A stretch of DNA of 64,000 nucleotides from Nymphalis io (lineage: Eukaryota; Arthropoda; Insecta; Lepidoptera; Nymphalidae). How positions within the stretch are numbered: position 1 is the stretch's first letter; the number at the start of each line of letters is the position of its first letter. Both the position numbers and the translations under genes were made by a program. Below, in pieces: positions 31,651 to 43,299 of the stretch. Location of the stretch: NCBI RefSeq assembly GCF_905147045.1, contig NC_065890.1:2542001-2606000 (forward strand), given 5' to 3'. The notes below the pieces were generated by a model. That model ran no database searches. It was not told where the DNA came from and saw only the letters and a list, made by a program, of their open reading frames with translations.

Positions 31651-31985
31651 TTAATTCAGTTACCAACGTAAAACGTTACAAGCGACTGATAAATCTGGAG
31701 TATGATGAAATGACAAGACCAAAGACGGTTTCCTTCAAAGAAATATAAAGCTGTACAATAAAACGCGAATGAGAAATATCCTATTATCGTGACGTTATTT
31801 ATATGACAATTTCGCTTTACGTTCACATGCAAATGAAACGTAAAAACTTTAATCGATTTTTTACTTCGACGAATGTGAGATGAAATAAACATTGTAATGT
31901 CTGATTCATTGAAATCACTAATAAAACTAAGGAATATGTTGCAATTCGTATCTATTTATTATCTGTATTTGCTGTTTTACTAAAT

Positions 31986-32232
31986 CTTTTTTTTTAAATG
32001 TATAGGCTAGCGCTTGACTGTTATCACACCTGATGGAAACTGAGATACAGTATAAGATGGAGCGCGCTTGGCTAGAAGATGCCTATTCACTCTAGACTTG
32101 AAAGTACCCACATTGTAGGTGGTGGGGAAAACAGAGGTCGGGATGGTATTCCAGACCTTGGCGGTGCGTATCAGAAACGAGGATGAATCTATAGAAATCA
32201 TGTGCCATTTTCCCATCAATATTTTCATAACG
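31986..32232 (-). mobile_element. LINE-E: RT C-terminus and 3' end
   Basis: The minus-strand frame from 32228 to a stop at 32007 reads SSSFLIRTAKVWNTIPTSVF, then PTTYNVGTFKSRVNRHLLAK. 'IRTA-x-VWN-x-LP/IP-x3-FP-x2-YN ... FK-x-RVNRHL' is a CR1/Jockey-type RT C-terminus, related to but distinct from LINE-C. After the stop, a short 3' UTR (GCGCTAGCCTATACATTT) runs into an A run (the T run at 31988-31996). The 5' truncation is at about 32232. Two shorter relatives lie at 19.9 and 42.9 kb. Confidence 0.85.
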
Positions 32233-32234
32233 TG

Positions 32235-34125
32235 AAGTATTTATTTGTAATGTGAGTTTTTTCTTTTCTAAATTGAATCGAATTTAATCAGTCCAAAAAC
32301 AAAATGAATATAGCTGTGTTTTTCTTAATTATATAATATAATTAAATAATTTACTTGGAATGTATTTAAAATATATATATCTAATACAGGCACCTTACAA
32401 AGATTACAAAACAATAATTATATAATTTACATAATCAATGCAAAGGTAAAAATTTAAAAAAATATATAAATATTCAGGTTCTGGTCTTGTTTACATAACA
32501 AACGTTAAGTCATATTTCGTCACAGCAATATATTTAGATGTTTACAATGACGAAATCAAGTTTCTTACCGGTTCTTGTTGGAATCTACATACCGAACCGG
32601 AAAATTAGACAATTTAAAGATGGCATATCACCGTGTCAATTTTCAACATTTTAAAATTTAACATCGAGTATTAAATTTGTTTCTTCTTAATCCCTCAAAA
32701 CTCTTGATTTTAAGAGTGCAACTTTGAAATTAAGAGTACAAAGCGCCCGCTATTGCACTGGCTCACTGACACATTATACCGGAACTCACTCATCAGCAAC
32801 AAAATGTGAAAAAAAGACACCACATAACAGGAGAAACAATAAAACCGCATTTATAACCATGTTTTCTTCCTAATGACGCAATTAAATGACATTCGAAATT
32901 TGAATTTCGAAATGTAAAATTGAATATGGCTCAGTAGAATCTGGGACGGTATTATGTCAATTGCTTGATGATACTCGTACAAATGGTTAAGTATCAATTA
33001 AATATAAGTAATAATATGTTCGGATAACATTGTTTATCGAGAATTTCTGTAGTATATAAGGACGACCGCCATTCCCATCAAAATGGTGTTTTGTCGAAAT
33101 TATGGTATATGGTATAATTATGGTATACGTGTCGAGTTTTCCCCGATAATTGTAAGTCAAACTGGAACATTTTTTCGTTGATTTTTATGCAAAATAAATA
33201 ATAATTGGATTGTTATTATGTAATACCTGAATTTTTTGCCGGACCTTCTCGTTCGATATTCATTCCGCTGATGGTTTTAAGTTTTGTTTTAACGTGTAAC
33301 TTTTGAACCGTTATGGTTGCTTAAGGACCGCAATAGTGCTTATAAGAGTCTACTTGAATAAAGAATACTAAATACTTTGATATTCATTAATTAAATAGTC
33401 AAATAAAGTAATTATGTCAATTCCTAAGATATATTGCTGAAAAAAATTAAATAAAAATTTACGAATTCTAATCACATTTAAAACATATTATCACAATATA
33501 ATTTTAACTTTAAGAGATATTGATAATCTGAAAAAACTATGTTTTTGATATTTATATATCTCATTATGTATGTATGTCGTAACTCTATTTAATTAAAAGT
33601 AGAGTATAAATGATTTTAATTGTAATATAGTCCCTTATGTTGGTTATTAATAATAAATAAATAAATAAGTATAAATGATATTTTACGCCTTAACAACAAG
33701 TTATATATACGAATGAGTAATTAGTGAGAAACTATGCCGAGATATTCACAATTACTCCTGGGAACGTGTACTATCCTGTTGATTAAAACCTTCATTATGT
33801 AATAAACAGTAATGCCTCATTATTAAATAAGCGAGTCAATACGTAAACACATTGCCAGACGTATGTCGGTGGAAACACATAAATCAAACTAATCTATACA
33901 TATATGTATAAAGAAAATTGGTTTTTAATATAAATATTTGTCATATGTGAGCAGGCATTGCGCTAGCAATCACGTCCTGTACGACGGAGCGATATTGGGG
34001 CACCTTCAATATGATAGCTGGAGCTTGTGATGGCTCAAATCCAAGACGAAGTTTGAGGAAGCTTAGTAGTAGTAGCACTATTCTAGTGACTATAACTGCG
34101 AGAATCGGAATAGAGGTAAAGGATA
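32235..34125. other. AT-rich DNA with one small repeat-B remnant
   Basis: No genes. A remnant of minus-strand repeat-B (TTGCACTGGCTCACTGACAC, ACCGGAACTCACTCATCAG) lies at 32750-32802. A TAAATAAATAAATAA run at 33649-33665 could be the tail of an unrecognised LINE. Confidence 0.45.
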
Positions 34126-34127
34126 GG

Positions 34128-34292
34128 TTATCATCATCATTAGCTTTTCGTCGTCCACTGCTGCATATAAGCCTCTCAAATGGCACGCCACTGAGCTCGA
34201 TCATCAGCTCTCAATTTCAATCCGCTGCCAGCCACTTTGCGAATATCGTCACTCCACCTAGCCGGAGGGCGTCCTACGCTACGTTTTCCAAG
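34128..34292 (-). mobile_element. RTE-like LINE 3' end
   Basis: The minus-strand reading gives GKRSVGRPPARWSDDIRKVA, then an LRADDRAQWRAI segment with one stop, and EAYMQQWTT, which is the C-terminus of an RTE-type LINE. The tail is ATG repeats (ATCATCATC at plus 34130-34140). 5' truncated, with at least one in-frame stop. Confidence 0.82.
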
Positions 34293-34299
34293 GTTGTTG

Positions 34300-35225
34300 T
34301 TACAAATTTTCATTGCACACTTTGAGCTTTATTATATCATATCAATAAGACCTATATTTACAAAGTAACATCACAAATATTCTCGGTATTAAGATCTTTT
34401 TATGCCTTGGCCTGTGAACTATTTCGGTCTCCTTGAAGCAGTCGTAAATACCATGTACAAAGGCCTTTAGACTTAACGGATATTTCTACAGACCACGTTT
34501 GCACTAAGTGTGATTTATTACAAGCAACTATTTCAATATATTCCCAATAATCTTGTTCAAGTGATGTACGTAGTACGAGTGCTTATCCTCTGAAACTTGA
34601 AGTTATCACTTATCAGTATCATTAAGGAAAATTGGGTTTGCAATTATATCTGTATGCTGTATGATTTAGTTATTCATTAAGCAGATATTCGAGATTTAAA
34701 GTTTATATTACGAAATAATAGTTAAGATATGAATATTTTAATTTAAATACAAATTAGTTATTTAATAGCATGCTTAATTTTTACTCTTTTAATTAAAATT
34801 TAACATGTCAATGTAATGTAATTTACCACGCCGTCCTAATTAAACGTGAAGAAATACAAGATTCTAAAACCGTTAACAAAAAGACACGATTTAGGTAATA
34901 TTTTAATAAATTTGAATAACAGATGAGGTTACGTTAAATACAGTTGTATCTTAGACTACAATCGGCCGGAAGTTTGGCAAGCGTCGCACTCGAACAGAAC
35001 AATATTATTTAGTTAACATTCTATGAAACTATAAAGCAACATTGTATCAAATGAACCACAATGGAAATTTATATGCATTCAAATTTTAAGTATTCATTTT
35101 ACTAAGCGCAGATCTGCTGGCCCCCGTTGTAGTGATAGCATATATATATATAAAATATAAGAATAGATAAATTAATGAAATATGAGATCGAAAAAATGTA
35201 ACAGAATACATAAGATATGTAATAA
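34300..35225. other. no gene or repeat seen
   Basis: AT-rich unique DNA. Nothing recognised. Confidence 0.4.
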
Positions 35226-35227
35226 TA

Positions 35228-35521
35228 CTGGTGGTAGAGCTTTGTGCAAGCTCGTCTGGGTAGGTACCACCCACTCATCAGATATTCTACCGCAAAACAG
35301 CAATACTTGATATTGTTGTGTTCCGGTTTGAAGGGTGAGTGAGCCAGTGTAATTACAGGCACAAGGGACATAAAATCTTAGTTCCCAAGGTTGGTGGCGC
35401 ATTGGCTATAAGCGATGGTTGACATTTCTTACAGTGCAAATGTCTAAGGGCGTTTGGTGACCACTTACCATCAGGTGGCCCATATGCTCGTCCACCTTTC
35501 TATTCTATAAAAAAAAAAAAA
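35228..35521 (+). mobile_element. repeat-B copy, full length, young
   Basis: From CTGGTGGTAGAGCTTTGTGC to CTATTCTATA and 12 A residues. It carries the variants GGCTATAAGCGATGG and CTAAGGGCGTTTGG, which the 43.74-kb copy shares. It is one of the least decayed copies. Minus-strand frames over it are shadows of the repeat. Confidence 0.92.
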
Positions 35522-35524
35522 TAG

Positions 35525-36545
35525 ACTCATAATTGATATATTCTATAAAGGGCATAGTTTATGTAATAAGACACTAAGATGATTCTATTCTTAAAATATT
35601 ATATTATTACATCAGTAACTGTTGGTCACACAAGATACACATCTTAAAAAAAAACATATATATGTATAAGAGTCGATAAAGTACAGTAAATATAAAAGCT
35701 TTTTATTATTCACTTAATCCCAACATCACACCGTTTGAAATCTTGACAGAACAAAATTCAAACAAAAAAAGCTTCGATTTTATTTTAAGAAAATATAATT
35801 TGAAGATTACCATTTTATTATTACATTTGTCGGCTAAATATTTACTTTTAAATCGTTACATTGAAACTACAGTATGAACATTATATTTGAAACAATTATC
35901 GAACCAAAAAAATATCCTGTCAGGATCTATCTATATTACGACTAAGATTCTCAAGAAAATTTAGTTCGGACAATGAGATTTATGAAATTATTAAAAAAGG
36001 ATAATTTCGTTCTATTCGCCTCTTTCATCTACCATTTCGTTGTTAGCAAAATAAATCAACAAAGGAAGACAGTATCATACAAATAGGTCGAAATGAATTA
36101 TGACGAAATCTCAGGAATCAACGTCAGTAAATGGCTACCTCTGTTTCGACTTGGTCAAGGAAAATGGAATAAAAACGGGATAAATGTTTATAATAAAATA
36201 AATATCATCGATTAACTACATAAGTTAAATGAAGCGTGGGGCCTTTTTGATTTCTTAAATTTATGGTTTTTTTTAAAGAAATTGATTACATATCAATTTG
36301 AAAAAAATGAAACCTATGAAACAAATATACTAAAATTTATTATAATAATATGTAATAATGTGCGCACATATAAAGACATTCGGTTAGCAGCTGAGTCTAC
36401 GTCTTCAGCGTCTTAATAACAATATAGCTACGAGAAGACTGGGTTTAATTTGTATGCTCAAATAACAACATTTTAGTTAAAAGTTCTGGGAAAAAGTTAA
36501 TTTGAAGAGTTTTATGATTAGTCAAATGATTTTTTTAATAATAAA
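35525..36545. other. no gene or repeat seen
   Basis: AT-rich unique DNA. Nothing recognised. Confidence 0.4.
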
Positions 36546-36715
36546 CGGTGAGTGAGCCGGTGTAACTACAAGCACAAGGGACTTTACATCTTAGTTCTCC
36601 AGGTTGGTGAATTGATGATGTAAGGAATGGTTACTATTTTTCATTAGAAGAGGTGGAAACTGTCATTAGGCGGCTGATTTTCCGTCCACCTACATATTTA
36701 ATAAAAAGAAGCCTA
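36546..36715 (+). mobile_element. repeat-B copy, 5' truncated
   Basis: GGTGAGTGAGCCGGTGTAAC, AGCACAAGGGACTTTACATC, TAGTTCTCCAGGTTGG through CCGTCCACCTACATATTTAA. Diverged. Confidence 0.75.
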
Positions 36716-36721
36716 GTAGAT

Positions 36722-36838
36722 AAAGCCTCCTCTCCTTCTGAGGCTTGGAGCTCTAATTCCACCACTTTGCTCCAATGCGGGGAAGGGGATACAAATATGC
36801 CAAATTTTCATCCACCACGTGCAAGTTCCCTCACGTTA
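36722..36838 (-). mobile_element. SINE-A 3' part
   Basis: AAAGCCTCCTCTCCTTCTGA, GGCTTGGAGCTCTAATTCCA, TTTGCTCCAATGCGGGG and GTGCAAGTTCCCTCACG are the minus-strand SINE-A order with several deletions. It adjoins repeat-B. Confidence 0.7.
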
Positions 36839-36839
36839 A

Positions 36840-37430
36840 TCCACAAATTTCAAACACACTTTTCACTATCAAAATTTTACCTCGTACGATCGAAAATTTC
36901 CATTAGAGTAATATCCCTTTTTCCTCAGATCATACAATATGTACGAAATTCGTCTAAGATTTATGAAATCCGTTCGCAAATATAATCGGAGTAGTCACAG
37001 CTAAGTGACTGCGAATAAAATATTCACATTCCCCTCTTGATAAAAAAATAACTTTCCATTCCTATAGATTAATCTATCCAAGGCAACGCGTGCTTCGTGT
37101 TCAATGAAGACAATTTATCTAAAGTTTAATACTAAATTTCTATCGGCACGTATATTCTAGAATAGATAGTGCAAGGCGCATTCAGTTAAGTTTTAAATTT
37201 AATTTATAATTTACATTTTTTACAATTTATAACTATAATTGTAAAATACATTGTTCTTCAATATTACGAATTAATACTCAACCTTCACGGTGAACAACAA
37301 TTAAGTCAGCCATTACATTATCTAAATGCCCCTTATTTCCCAAGGTACATTCCAACTCGAAGTTGCAATCAAGGATACTCTCTCGTCGCATCCATGAAAC
37401 ATTAACCGCTGTAACCGACATAACAAAGTT
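36840..37430. other. no gene or repeat seen
   Basis: AT-rich, becoming GC-richer after 37270 as it enters the island below. Confidence 0.4.
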
Positions 37431-37431
37431 C

Positions 37432-37725
37432 GAATAGGCCGCATAATAGTTTTATGTGGAACAAAATACTAACAACTAACAATGTAAGAAAAGCGAATGC
37501 GTCCAATTTATTTTGACCTCCTTCGATAAACCAATAACGCGAACTTATAATATCTACCCTTGACAAGGAATGGTGCTTAGGGCCTCGTTATAATGGCGCT
37601 GCAACATTTTGTTGAATGAGGTAATGAGCTAATTTGTCGCCGCCGTAATGGTCTCCTCAAATCTGGCCTCCGAGCTAAATGACCCCAACGTAAACATAAG
37701 GATATAAACTCATAATGAGCTCGAT
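37432..37725. promoter_or_regulatory. candidate non-coding regulatory island
   Basis: Non-repetitive block with AGGGCCTCGTTATAATGGCG, TAATGAGCTAATT (37622-37634, homeodomain-type core sites), GTCGCCGCCGTAATGG and CTGGCCTCCGAGC. No useful open frame. It is the longest GC-richer unique island in the window and the best cis-regulatory candidate. Confidence 0.3.
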
Positions 37726-37729
37726 ATTT

Positions 37730-38394
37730 TCGAGTCGCTTTGTACATGTTTCTAGAATGTTTTTTAAATGTAAATATCCAATGTAATGATGCTGCCTATA
37801 ATGTGAATATTATACCGACATCATACTAAGTATTAGGTCTTTATAAAAATTTATCATTCGTGTAGATCTATTTTACATTTTTCGAAATGGAATATTGGTA
37901 ACGCTTGAAGGGGGGATGTACGTTATACAGAATACTAGAATGAAAGTCGAAACAATGTCGATGTAATAAGAGCATCAAGTTTTGTGCGCCAGGTATATTG
38001 CGGGTGCTGTACGGGTGTGTTTCGTTTGGTAGGAAAAAAGCATCATTGGCGCAGCGCTCATTAACCCGAGGGCAAGCAGTCGAGAACCCCTTGAATGGCG
38101 CACCGCAAAAATATTACCCCCAACCTATGCAAGTATTGTTGGTATATTACGTACACTTTACTTTGTAGTACTGATTAAGATAATTACTTGGTCCTTGCCT
38201 TTAACACCATTTGCCTTTGAACTTGAGTTCGTATGAAATTTCGAGTATTTTAAATAGATGGAGTAGACTTTTTGATACTTTTTAACTCGTTAAGTATTTG
38301 TATCTAATAATGTATTCGAGGAAGTAATATTTTTATCTGATATCAGTTTATCATTTAATGAATTCTAAATTCGACCGTAGTTAATTTATATTAA
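37730..38394. other. no gene recognised
   Basis: Unique DNA with a GC-richer patch at 37980-38120 (GTATATTGCGGGTGCTGTAC, CATTGGCGCAGCGCTC, CGAGGGCAAGCAGTCG) that matches no other part of the window. Confidence 0.4.
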
Positions 38395-38902
38395 TAGTAT
38401 AAATACACTGGCCGAATTTCATGAAATTTGGTATGAAGCAAGCTTGAGCCCCACGGTAGAACATACGCTCCCGAGGCGCCCTCCCATTTGCCAATAAAAA
38501 TAAGACTTGACATTTCAGTTTCGAACAAAAAATTCGACAACAGTACGGAGATAATCTGCTTTTGTTATACGACTTTTTAATTACGTTTCCGTGCAATAAA
38601 TTTTCATAAATAAATAATACGTAAAAGAAGCACAATGAGGCCCAGTTCGGAATATTGCCATTATTACAATAAAAAAAGTAAATGTCAAAAAAACTAGTTT
38701 TTAAGTTTGACTTTTCTGTTGTCACTGGCCGCTTGAACATAAACTACGAATTTTTTATTTTATTTAATAATAGTATTCGCCCGCCGCTTTTCAGGAGTTG
38801 GGGGAGAGAGAATTAGGTGAAATAGCCTATGTGCGTCTTGGGGTTCAGGCTTGCTTCATATCAAATTTTATCAAAATCGGTTCAGTTATCTAGCTTTAAA
38901 GG
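38395..38902. repeat. inverted pair of a dispersed repeat
   Basis: GAAATTTGGTATGAAGCAAG followed by CTTGAGCCCC (38423-38455) is repeated in inverted orientation as TTGGGGTTCAGGCTTGCTTC and ATATCAAATTTTATCAAAAT (38838-38880). Between the arms lie a GAGGCGCCCTCCC motif and AT-rich DNA. It is either two insertions in opposite orientation or a foldback element. The phrase 'ATCAAAATCGGTTCAG' is common in dispersed lepidopteran repeats. Confidence 0.6.
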
Positions 38903-38904
38903 CA

Positions 38905-39055
38905 AAACAGACGACAGAATTACTTTCGCATTTATAATATTGTTATATATTCTTCGTCGTGACACTCTTGTCAGAGCGGTCGTGGTATTATTATATATAA
39001 AGTATTTGTATTCCATAATATGCATTCAATATAATTTTTTTATATTTATATATTA
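38905..39055. other. AT-rich spacer
   Basis: Nothing recognised. Confidence 0.4.
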
Positions 39056-39058
39056 GTA

Positions 39059-39185
39059 GGGCGCCCTCCAGCCAGGTGGACCGATGACCTCAAGAAGGTG
39101 GCGGGGACCGACTGGATGCGGAAGGCGGAGGATCGGGAGCTTTGGCGCACCTTGGGAGAGGCCTATGTTCAGCAGTGAACAATGA
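39059..39185 (+). mobile_element. RTE-like LINE 3' end
   Basis: Reads RPPARWTDDLKKVAGT, then DWMRKAEDRELWRTL and GEAYVQQ before a stop (TGG to TGA change at the codon that is W in the 62-kb copy). Very similar to the 62.3-kb element. It is truncated to about 125 bases and the tail repeat is lost. Confidence 0.85.
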
Positions 39186-39374
39186 GCTTTCTTGACTCCT
39201 TGTCCATATAAACTTTAATTATGCCAAATCTCACACCTCACAATCCATATATTACAAAGCGAAAAAAAAAATTGGTTCAGTATAACTTATATTGTTGTAT
39301 AATCGCAAATTTAACATAAACCATTATACTCTTGAAATTCTAAATAAATAATTGTCCTGATTGTGTACTGTCTC

Positions 39375-39725
39375 ACCAGCAATAGACCCAAGTTCATAGG
39401 TTCAAGCCTAGAACGCCTAGCCTAGCCTGAACGGACAAATAAACCTTGTTGGGTTTTTTTGTCGACAAATTCTCTAAAGCTTCCCGGAGTCTGGCTATTG
39501 AGTCTTTACATGTCCACATTTCAGATTGCAAATAAGCCGTTGGTCTTACACCAGAACACATTCCGGTCGAATTTATTGTCACATTGGATTATGAAAGCGA
39601 GCGAATCAAGACTGCACCTGTGTTTTCGCACACACTTGTGCACTATAAAACGTCCTGTGCAATTGGCTAGTTACTTAATCATGGCCACCGAGGCAAAATC
39701 GGTCAGAAATGCTTTATATAAATAA
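39375..39725 (+). mobile_element. SINE-G copy, near full length
   Basis: A tRNA-like head (AATAGACCCAAGTTCATAGG, box B-like GGTTCAAGCC), then TTGTTGGGTTTTTTTGTCGA, GCTTCCCGGAGTCTGGC, AAGCCGTTGGTCTTACACC, ATTGGATTATGAAAGCGAGC, TGTGCACTATAAAACGTCCT and the 3' phrase ATGGCCACCGAGGCAAAATC, which is the counterpart of GGCCGCCTTGGCCGAAATC at 17.7 kb. Open frames on both strands are those of the repeat. Confidence 0.75.
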
Positions 39726-39727
39726 TA

Positions 39728-40760
39728 GTAACAATGATCTTCAAATAAAAGTACATATACATATCAAAATGGAGAACTTAACAAAAAGTCTTCCTGTTCT
39801 AACGTTCTTTTGTTATACAAAACCTATAACCCTCATTATGTGAGACATAGAAAAGAAAATCAAGCTTGTTAACTATAGGCGCTGGAGCGTAGCTAACGGC
39901 TGTTGAAATGGTTTTAAAGTCGTGTTACAGGCCATAGAAGGTTTACATTAAAAAAACAAAGGATATCAATACAAAAATTAATAAAGATAAGTTTTTTAGA
40001 GTATATACTTTTAGAGTTTCATTATTTGTATTAATCCTAAGTATTATATATGAAGTTGGGCTTGATTAAATAATTCTTATTTATCTTGATTAATGTAAAA
40101 AATAATATATATTTAAAAATAAAAATGTCGTAAATGAAAAAATGTTCAAAATATTCGAACATAAGCTTATTTATAAGATGATTTCTATTTATCTGTTTTT
40201 AAACTTTACTGACTAATTGAAACACAAACGAAGTTATGAATTGAGGTCTAAATTTCGAAGTACATATATTTATAGATGTATACTTTAGTATAACAGTTTT
40301 TTTATTTAAAATATCGTCTAATATTAAGAAATATTTAAACTATTTTTACTCAGATTCGATTCTAATTACATAAAAAATATACGTAGACATTGTATTAAGG
40401 AATTAATTTCTTTTTTTATCAGTATCGAATCTTTATTGTAAACAAATTAACTTATTGTTATTTATCGCTTAATCCCGTAACTTGTGGCATAATAAAAGAT
40501 CCTCAGAGAAAGCCTCTTCGCTTGAGAGCAAGTGTTTTAATGAAGCAAAGTTTGTGAATGTGCCTTTGATACAATTAAAGACGAATTTTAAACAAAACTT
40601 GGCACTTTTGTACGTCAACAGTTATTAGAGATGTTAGATATATTTTTTCGAGCGGAAAAATTCAAAAATTACGCTTAAACGGCTCCTCTATTGTTTATTC
40701 GAGGAGTTTAGAAGCAAGTTTTGAAAGTTGAAGTTAAGTTAAAGTTCAAATTATCAATTC
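39728..40760. other. no gene or repeat seen
   Basis: AT-rich DNA, one GC-neutral patch at 39860-39950, nothing recognised. Confidence 0.4.
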
Positions 40761-40764
40761 AATA

Positions 40765-40920
40765 CTCACCATAACCACGAGGAACGTAACATCATAGTTC
40801 CCGGTCGTTGGTGGCGCATTGGCGATGGTACGAATGGTTAATATTTTTTATTGTCAATGTGTTATGCAATTTTGTGGGCGGTGGTGAACACTTTACATTA
40901 CATTTTGTTTACACTTTACA
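40765..40920 (+). mobile_element. diverged repeat-B fragment
   Basis: ACCACGAGGAACGTAACATC, GTTGGTGGCGCATTGGCGAT, GGTTAATATTT and GGGCGGTGGTGAACAC keep the family order. Both ends are lost. Confidence 0.7.
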
Positions 40921-41197
40921 TATACTCCATGTTCAGGTAGTTTATTGTTAACAGCATGTTTTATTATACGACCGGCTAAATAAAAGTAATCACGAGGGGA
41001 TAGTCGAAAAACATTATTTCGAAGTGTCTTCATTAAAACCTTCGCAAGTATTTCTGTTTATTGTTATTGCAACAAGTTTATGGCCGCGGCGTCGATCCTT
41101 TGCATTACTATCACAGAACACACTTTTTCATTTATAATACGGCAATAGTGTGTTTTGAACCAAAAACATATTCACATATCGTGAGTACATTTTACTA

Positions 41198-41398
41198 GCT
41201 GCCAGTCCCGGCTTTATACGGGTAAAATTAAAAAAAATAACACCCGTAAAAAAAAATCTTCCCCTTCTTAGTGGATGTTTACGTTATAAAATAAATCCAT
41301 GTTTCAAAATTTCAGCTTTTTAGACTCGACATTTTTTAATAACGCGTTGATAGTCAGGCAGAAGAAACGACTTTATAAGTATAGATTGTGTGAAAAGC
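41198..41398 (+). repeat. repeat-D-like dispersed element
   Basis: ACTAGCTGCCAGTCCCGGCT, TTATACGGG at one end and ACTTTATAAGTATAGATT at the other is the layout of a common lepidopteran dispersed repeat (end motif CCCGGCTT). It shares the CCCGGCTTCGC-type end with repeat-D at 43.69 kb in inverted orientation. Confidence 0.5.
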
Positions 41399-41399
41399 T

Positions 41400-41950
41400 T
41401 TTAGTAAAATTGATTTTATTCGATAATAGTATTAGTATAACATTTTCAAATTATTAACACAATATCGTGTTATGTAGGTAGGCTTATTGATTCCCTCGCG
41501 TATCTTCTGATCTTGGATAAACCACACCAATAAAAGTTTGTTGTGAGTTGTCTTAATAAATTTAAAATTTATTGTAAGTAAAAATTTTACATTTATATAT
41601 AAAATTATTTCGAAAAAACGCAGTAATACATTTTATTTTTCAATAGTGCACTGAAAGATAGAGCTTTGCAAACATTTTTATTGCGATATAAAGACGAATC
41701 CGTGTATAAAATATATTTTATTTATATCCGAGTATTATTTCATGTGGAGGAGCTTTAGGTATTTAAGTCGCATTTCTAAAAAGAAAATCTAATTCAAAAG
41801 CTGTTTGTAATAAAATAAAATATCGAAACGAAATGATTTATCAGAATATTATTATCGCATTCAAAGTCAAAATTATGAATGACAAATTAAAGCGCGTGCG
41901 CAGACATCAGATAAACATTATTTTAGAATACGTAAGCTTGTACGCGTCTT
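41400..41950. other. no gene or repeat seen
   Basis: AT-rich DNA. Nothing recognised. Confidence 0.4.
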
Positions 41951-41954
41951 GCGT

Positions 41955-42212
41955 CCGCGTTTGAAGGGTTATTGGCGATGTAAGAAATAGTTCATATTTC
42001 TTACAGCACAAATATTTACGGGTGGTACCCATTTGTCAGTTTTAGTTTGTATTGCTGTGTCACGGTTAGAACGTGAGTGAGCCAGTTTAATTATCCCGTT
42101 GTTGGTAGCACATTGACGATGTAAGATTTTGTTTATATTTCCTCCAGTGCCTGTATCCTATGGTTAAAGGCTAACCATAATGATCTTGATATATTAAAAA
42201 AAAAATGATTGT
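41955..42212 (+). mobile_element. rearranged repeat-B (two partial copies)
   Basis: GAAGGGTTATTGGCGATGTA, AATATTTACGGGTGGTACCC is followed by a second passage of the family's middle (AGAACGTGAGTGAGCCAG, GTTGGTAGCACATTGACGAT) and an A-rich end (42194-42204). It looks like one fragment placed inside or beside another. Confidence 0.65.
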
Positions 42213-42288
42213 TTAACAAGCTATTTACCCCCTATTCTACAGCTACTAGAACTTACCTCATGGCTCTTGTCAAGGGTGTCCTTACACA

Positions 42289-42438
42289 TTGAAGAGCGAG
42301 CTTTCGATGAAGATCGAACGGGCGTTCCTAAGAACTAAAGTGTCATCATATGTAAGTGATTGGAGGTACAGTCTTTGCCATAATTTATCTTTTTTTATAA
42401 AAAATATTAGTAATTCACCGTTTTTGCGACTATTATAT
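42289..42438. other. spacer, slight coding appearance only
   Basis: The plus-strand frame from 42289 has no recognisable domain and runs into SINE-A. I do not call it. Confidence 0.35.
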
Positions 42439-42448
42439 CAACCAGTAA

Positions 42449-42758
42449 CCGTAACAGCCTGTGAATGTCCCACTGCTGGGCTAAAGGCATCCTCTTCTCT
42501 TTTTGAGGTGAAGGTTTGGAGCTTATTCCACCACGCCGCTCCAATGCGGGTTGGTGGAATACAAATGTGGCAGAATTTCAGAGAAATTAGACACCTGCAG
42601 GTTTCCTCACGATGTTTTCCTTCACCGTAAAGAACGAGATGAATTATAATCACAAATTGAGCACATGAAAATTCAGTGGTGCTTGCCCGGGTTTGAAAAT
42701 ACGATCATCGGTAAAATTCACGCGTTCTTACCACTGAGATGACCATCTCGGTACTTTT
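42449..42758 (-). mobile_element. SINE-A copy, full length
   Basis: On the minus strand it starts GTACCGAGATGGTCATCTCA (a small inverted duplication of GAGATGG in the head), box B region GTATTTTCAAACCCGGG, whole body, and tail GGCTGTTACGG. A 9-bp target duplication AACCAGTAA lies at 42440-42448 and 42759-42767. Confidence 0.92.
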
Positions 42759-42881
42759 AACCAGTAAACCATTACGTTATTGACACTTCAAAATCTTTGA
42801 AAGACTATTTCCACAGGTTAGTTAAAATAATTCTCTTCATCTAATATCCTAATGAACATAATTATGGACATATTATATATT

Positions 42882-42973
42882 TATAGGCAAACGTGCTACA
42901 TCTTAGAACATGTCGATGCTTAACATCAGGCAAGTCAACGGTCAAACGCTGGCCTATTAATTGTAAAAAAAAC
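42882..42973 (+). mobile_element. LINE-E 3' end fragment
   Basis: GGCAAACGTGCTACATCTTA, CATCAGGCAAGTCAACGG, TCAAACGCTGGCCTATT and an A run parallel the end of LINE-E (KRAPS reading, GTCAAGCGCTAGCCTAT). Diverged. Confidence 0.55.
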
Positions 42974-43024
42974 ATACGATAATAAACATAATAAGATAAA
43001 ATAAATAACAAGTGTACGATGAAC

Positions 43025-43295
43025 CAAACGTCATTAGGACCACAAAGATCGGACGCCTGCGATGGGCAGGGCACGTAGTACGAAGTACGAGGCCAGAGTA
43101 CCCAACGCCTCCTGGAAGGCCGGCCGGAGGGCCGAGCTCATTTTAGACGGCATCGAACAGGACACCAAGAACTTAGGGGTATCAAGTTGCAGAAGGAAAG
43201 CCACAAATAGATCGGACTGGAGATTTTTACTGGACCAGGCTAAGGCCCACCCGCGGCTGTAACGCCTCAGATGATGATGATAATGATGATATTAA
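43025..43295 (+). mobile_element. second RTE-like LINE family, RT C-terminus
   Basis: The first part reads TTKIGRLRWAGHVVRS in one frame and, after a frameshift near 43115, LILDGIEQDTKNLGVSSCRR, then ATNRSDWRFLLDQAKAHPRL to a TAA at 43260-43262. 'LRWAGHV' followed by 'GRP...D-x3-DL..LGV...A-DR-x-WR-x2-L-x-QAK-HPGL' is the C-terminal end of an endonuclease/RT LINE of the RTE type. It ends in ATG repeats (GATGATGATGATAATGATGA). It differs from the 62.3-kb family. 5' truncated and frameshifted. Confidence 0.75.
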
Positions 43296-43299
43296 AGAT

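Noticed and set aside
39394..39725. Overlapping 62- and 88-codon frames
   Set aside because: They fall in SINE-G, and related frames occur in the 30.2-kb copy.
42289..42653. 113-codon and 71-codon frames around a SINE-A
   Set aside because: The frames are created by the SINE body (similar frames appear at other SINE-A copies) and are not genes.
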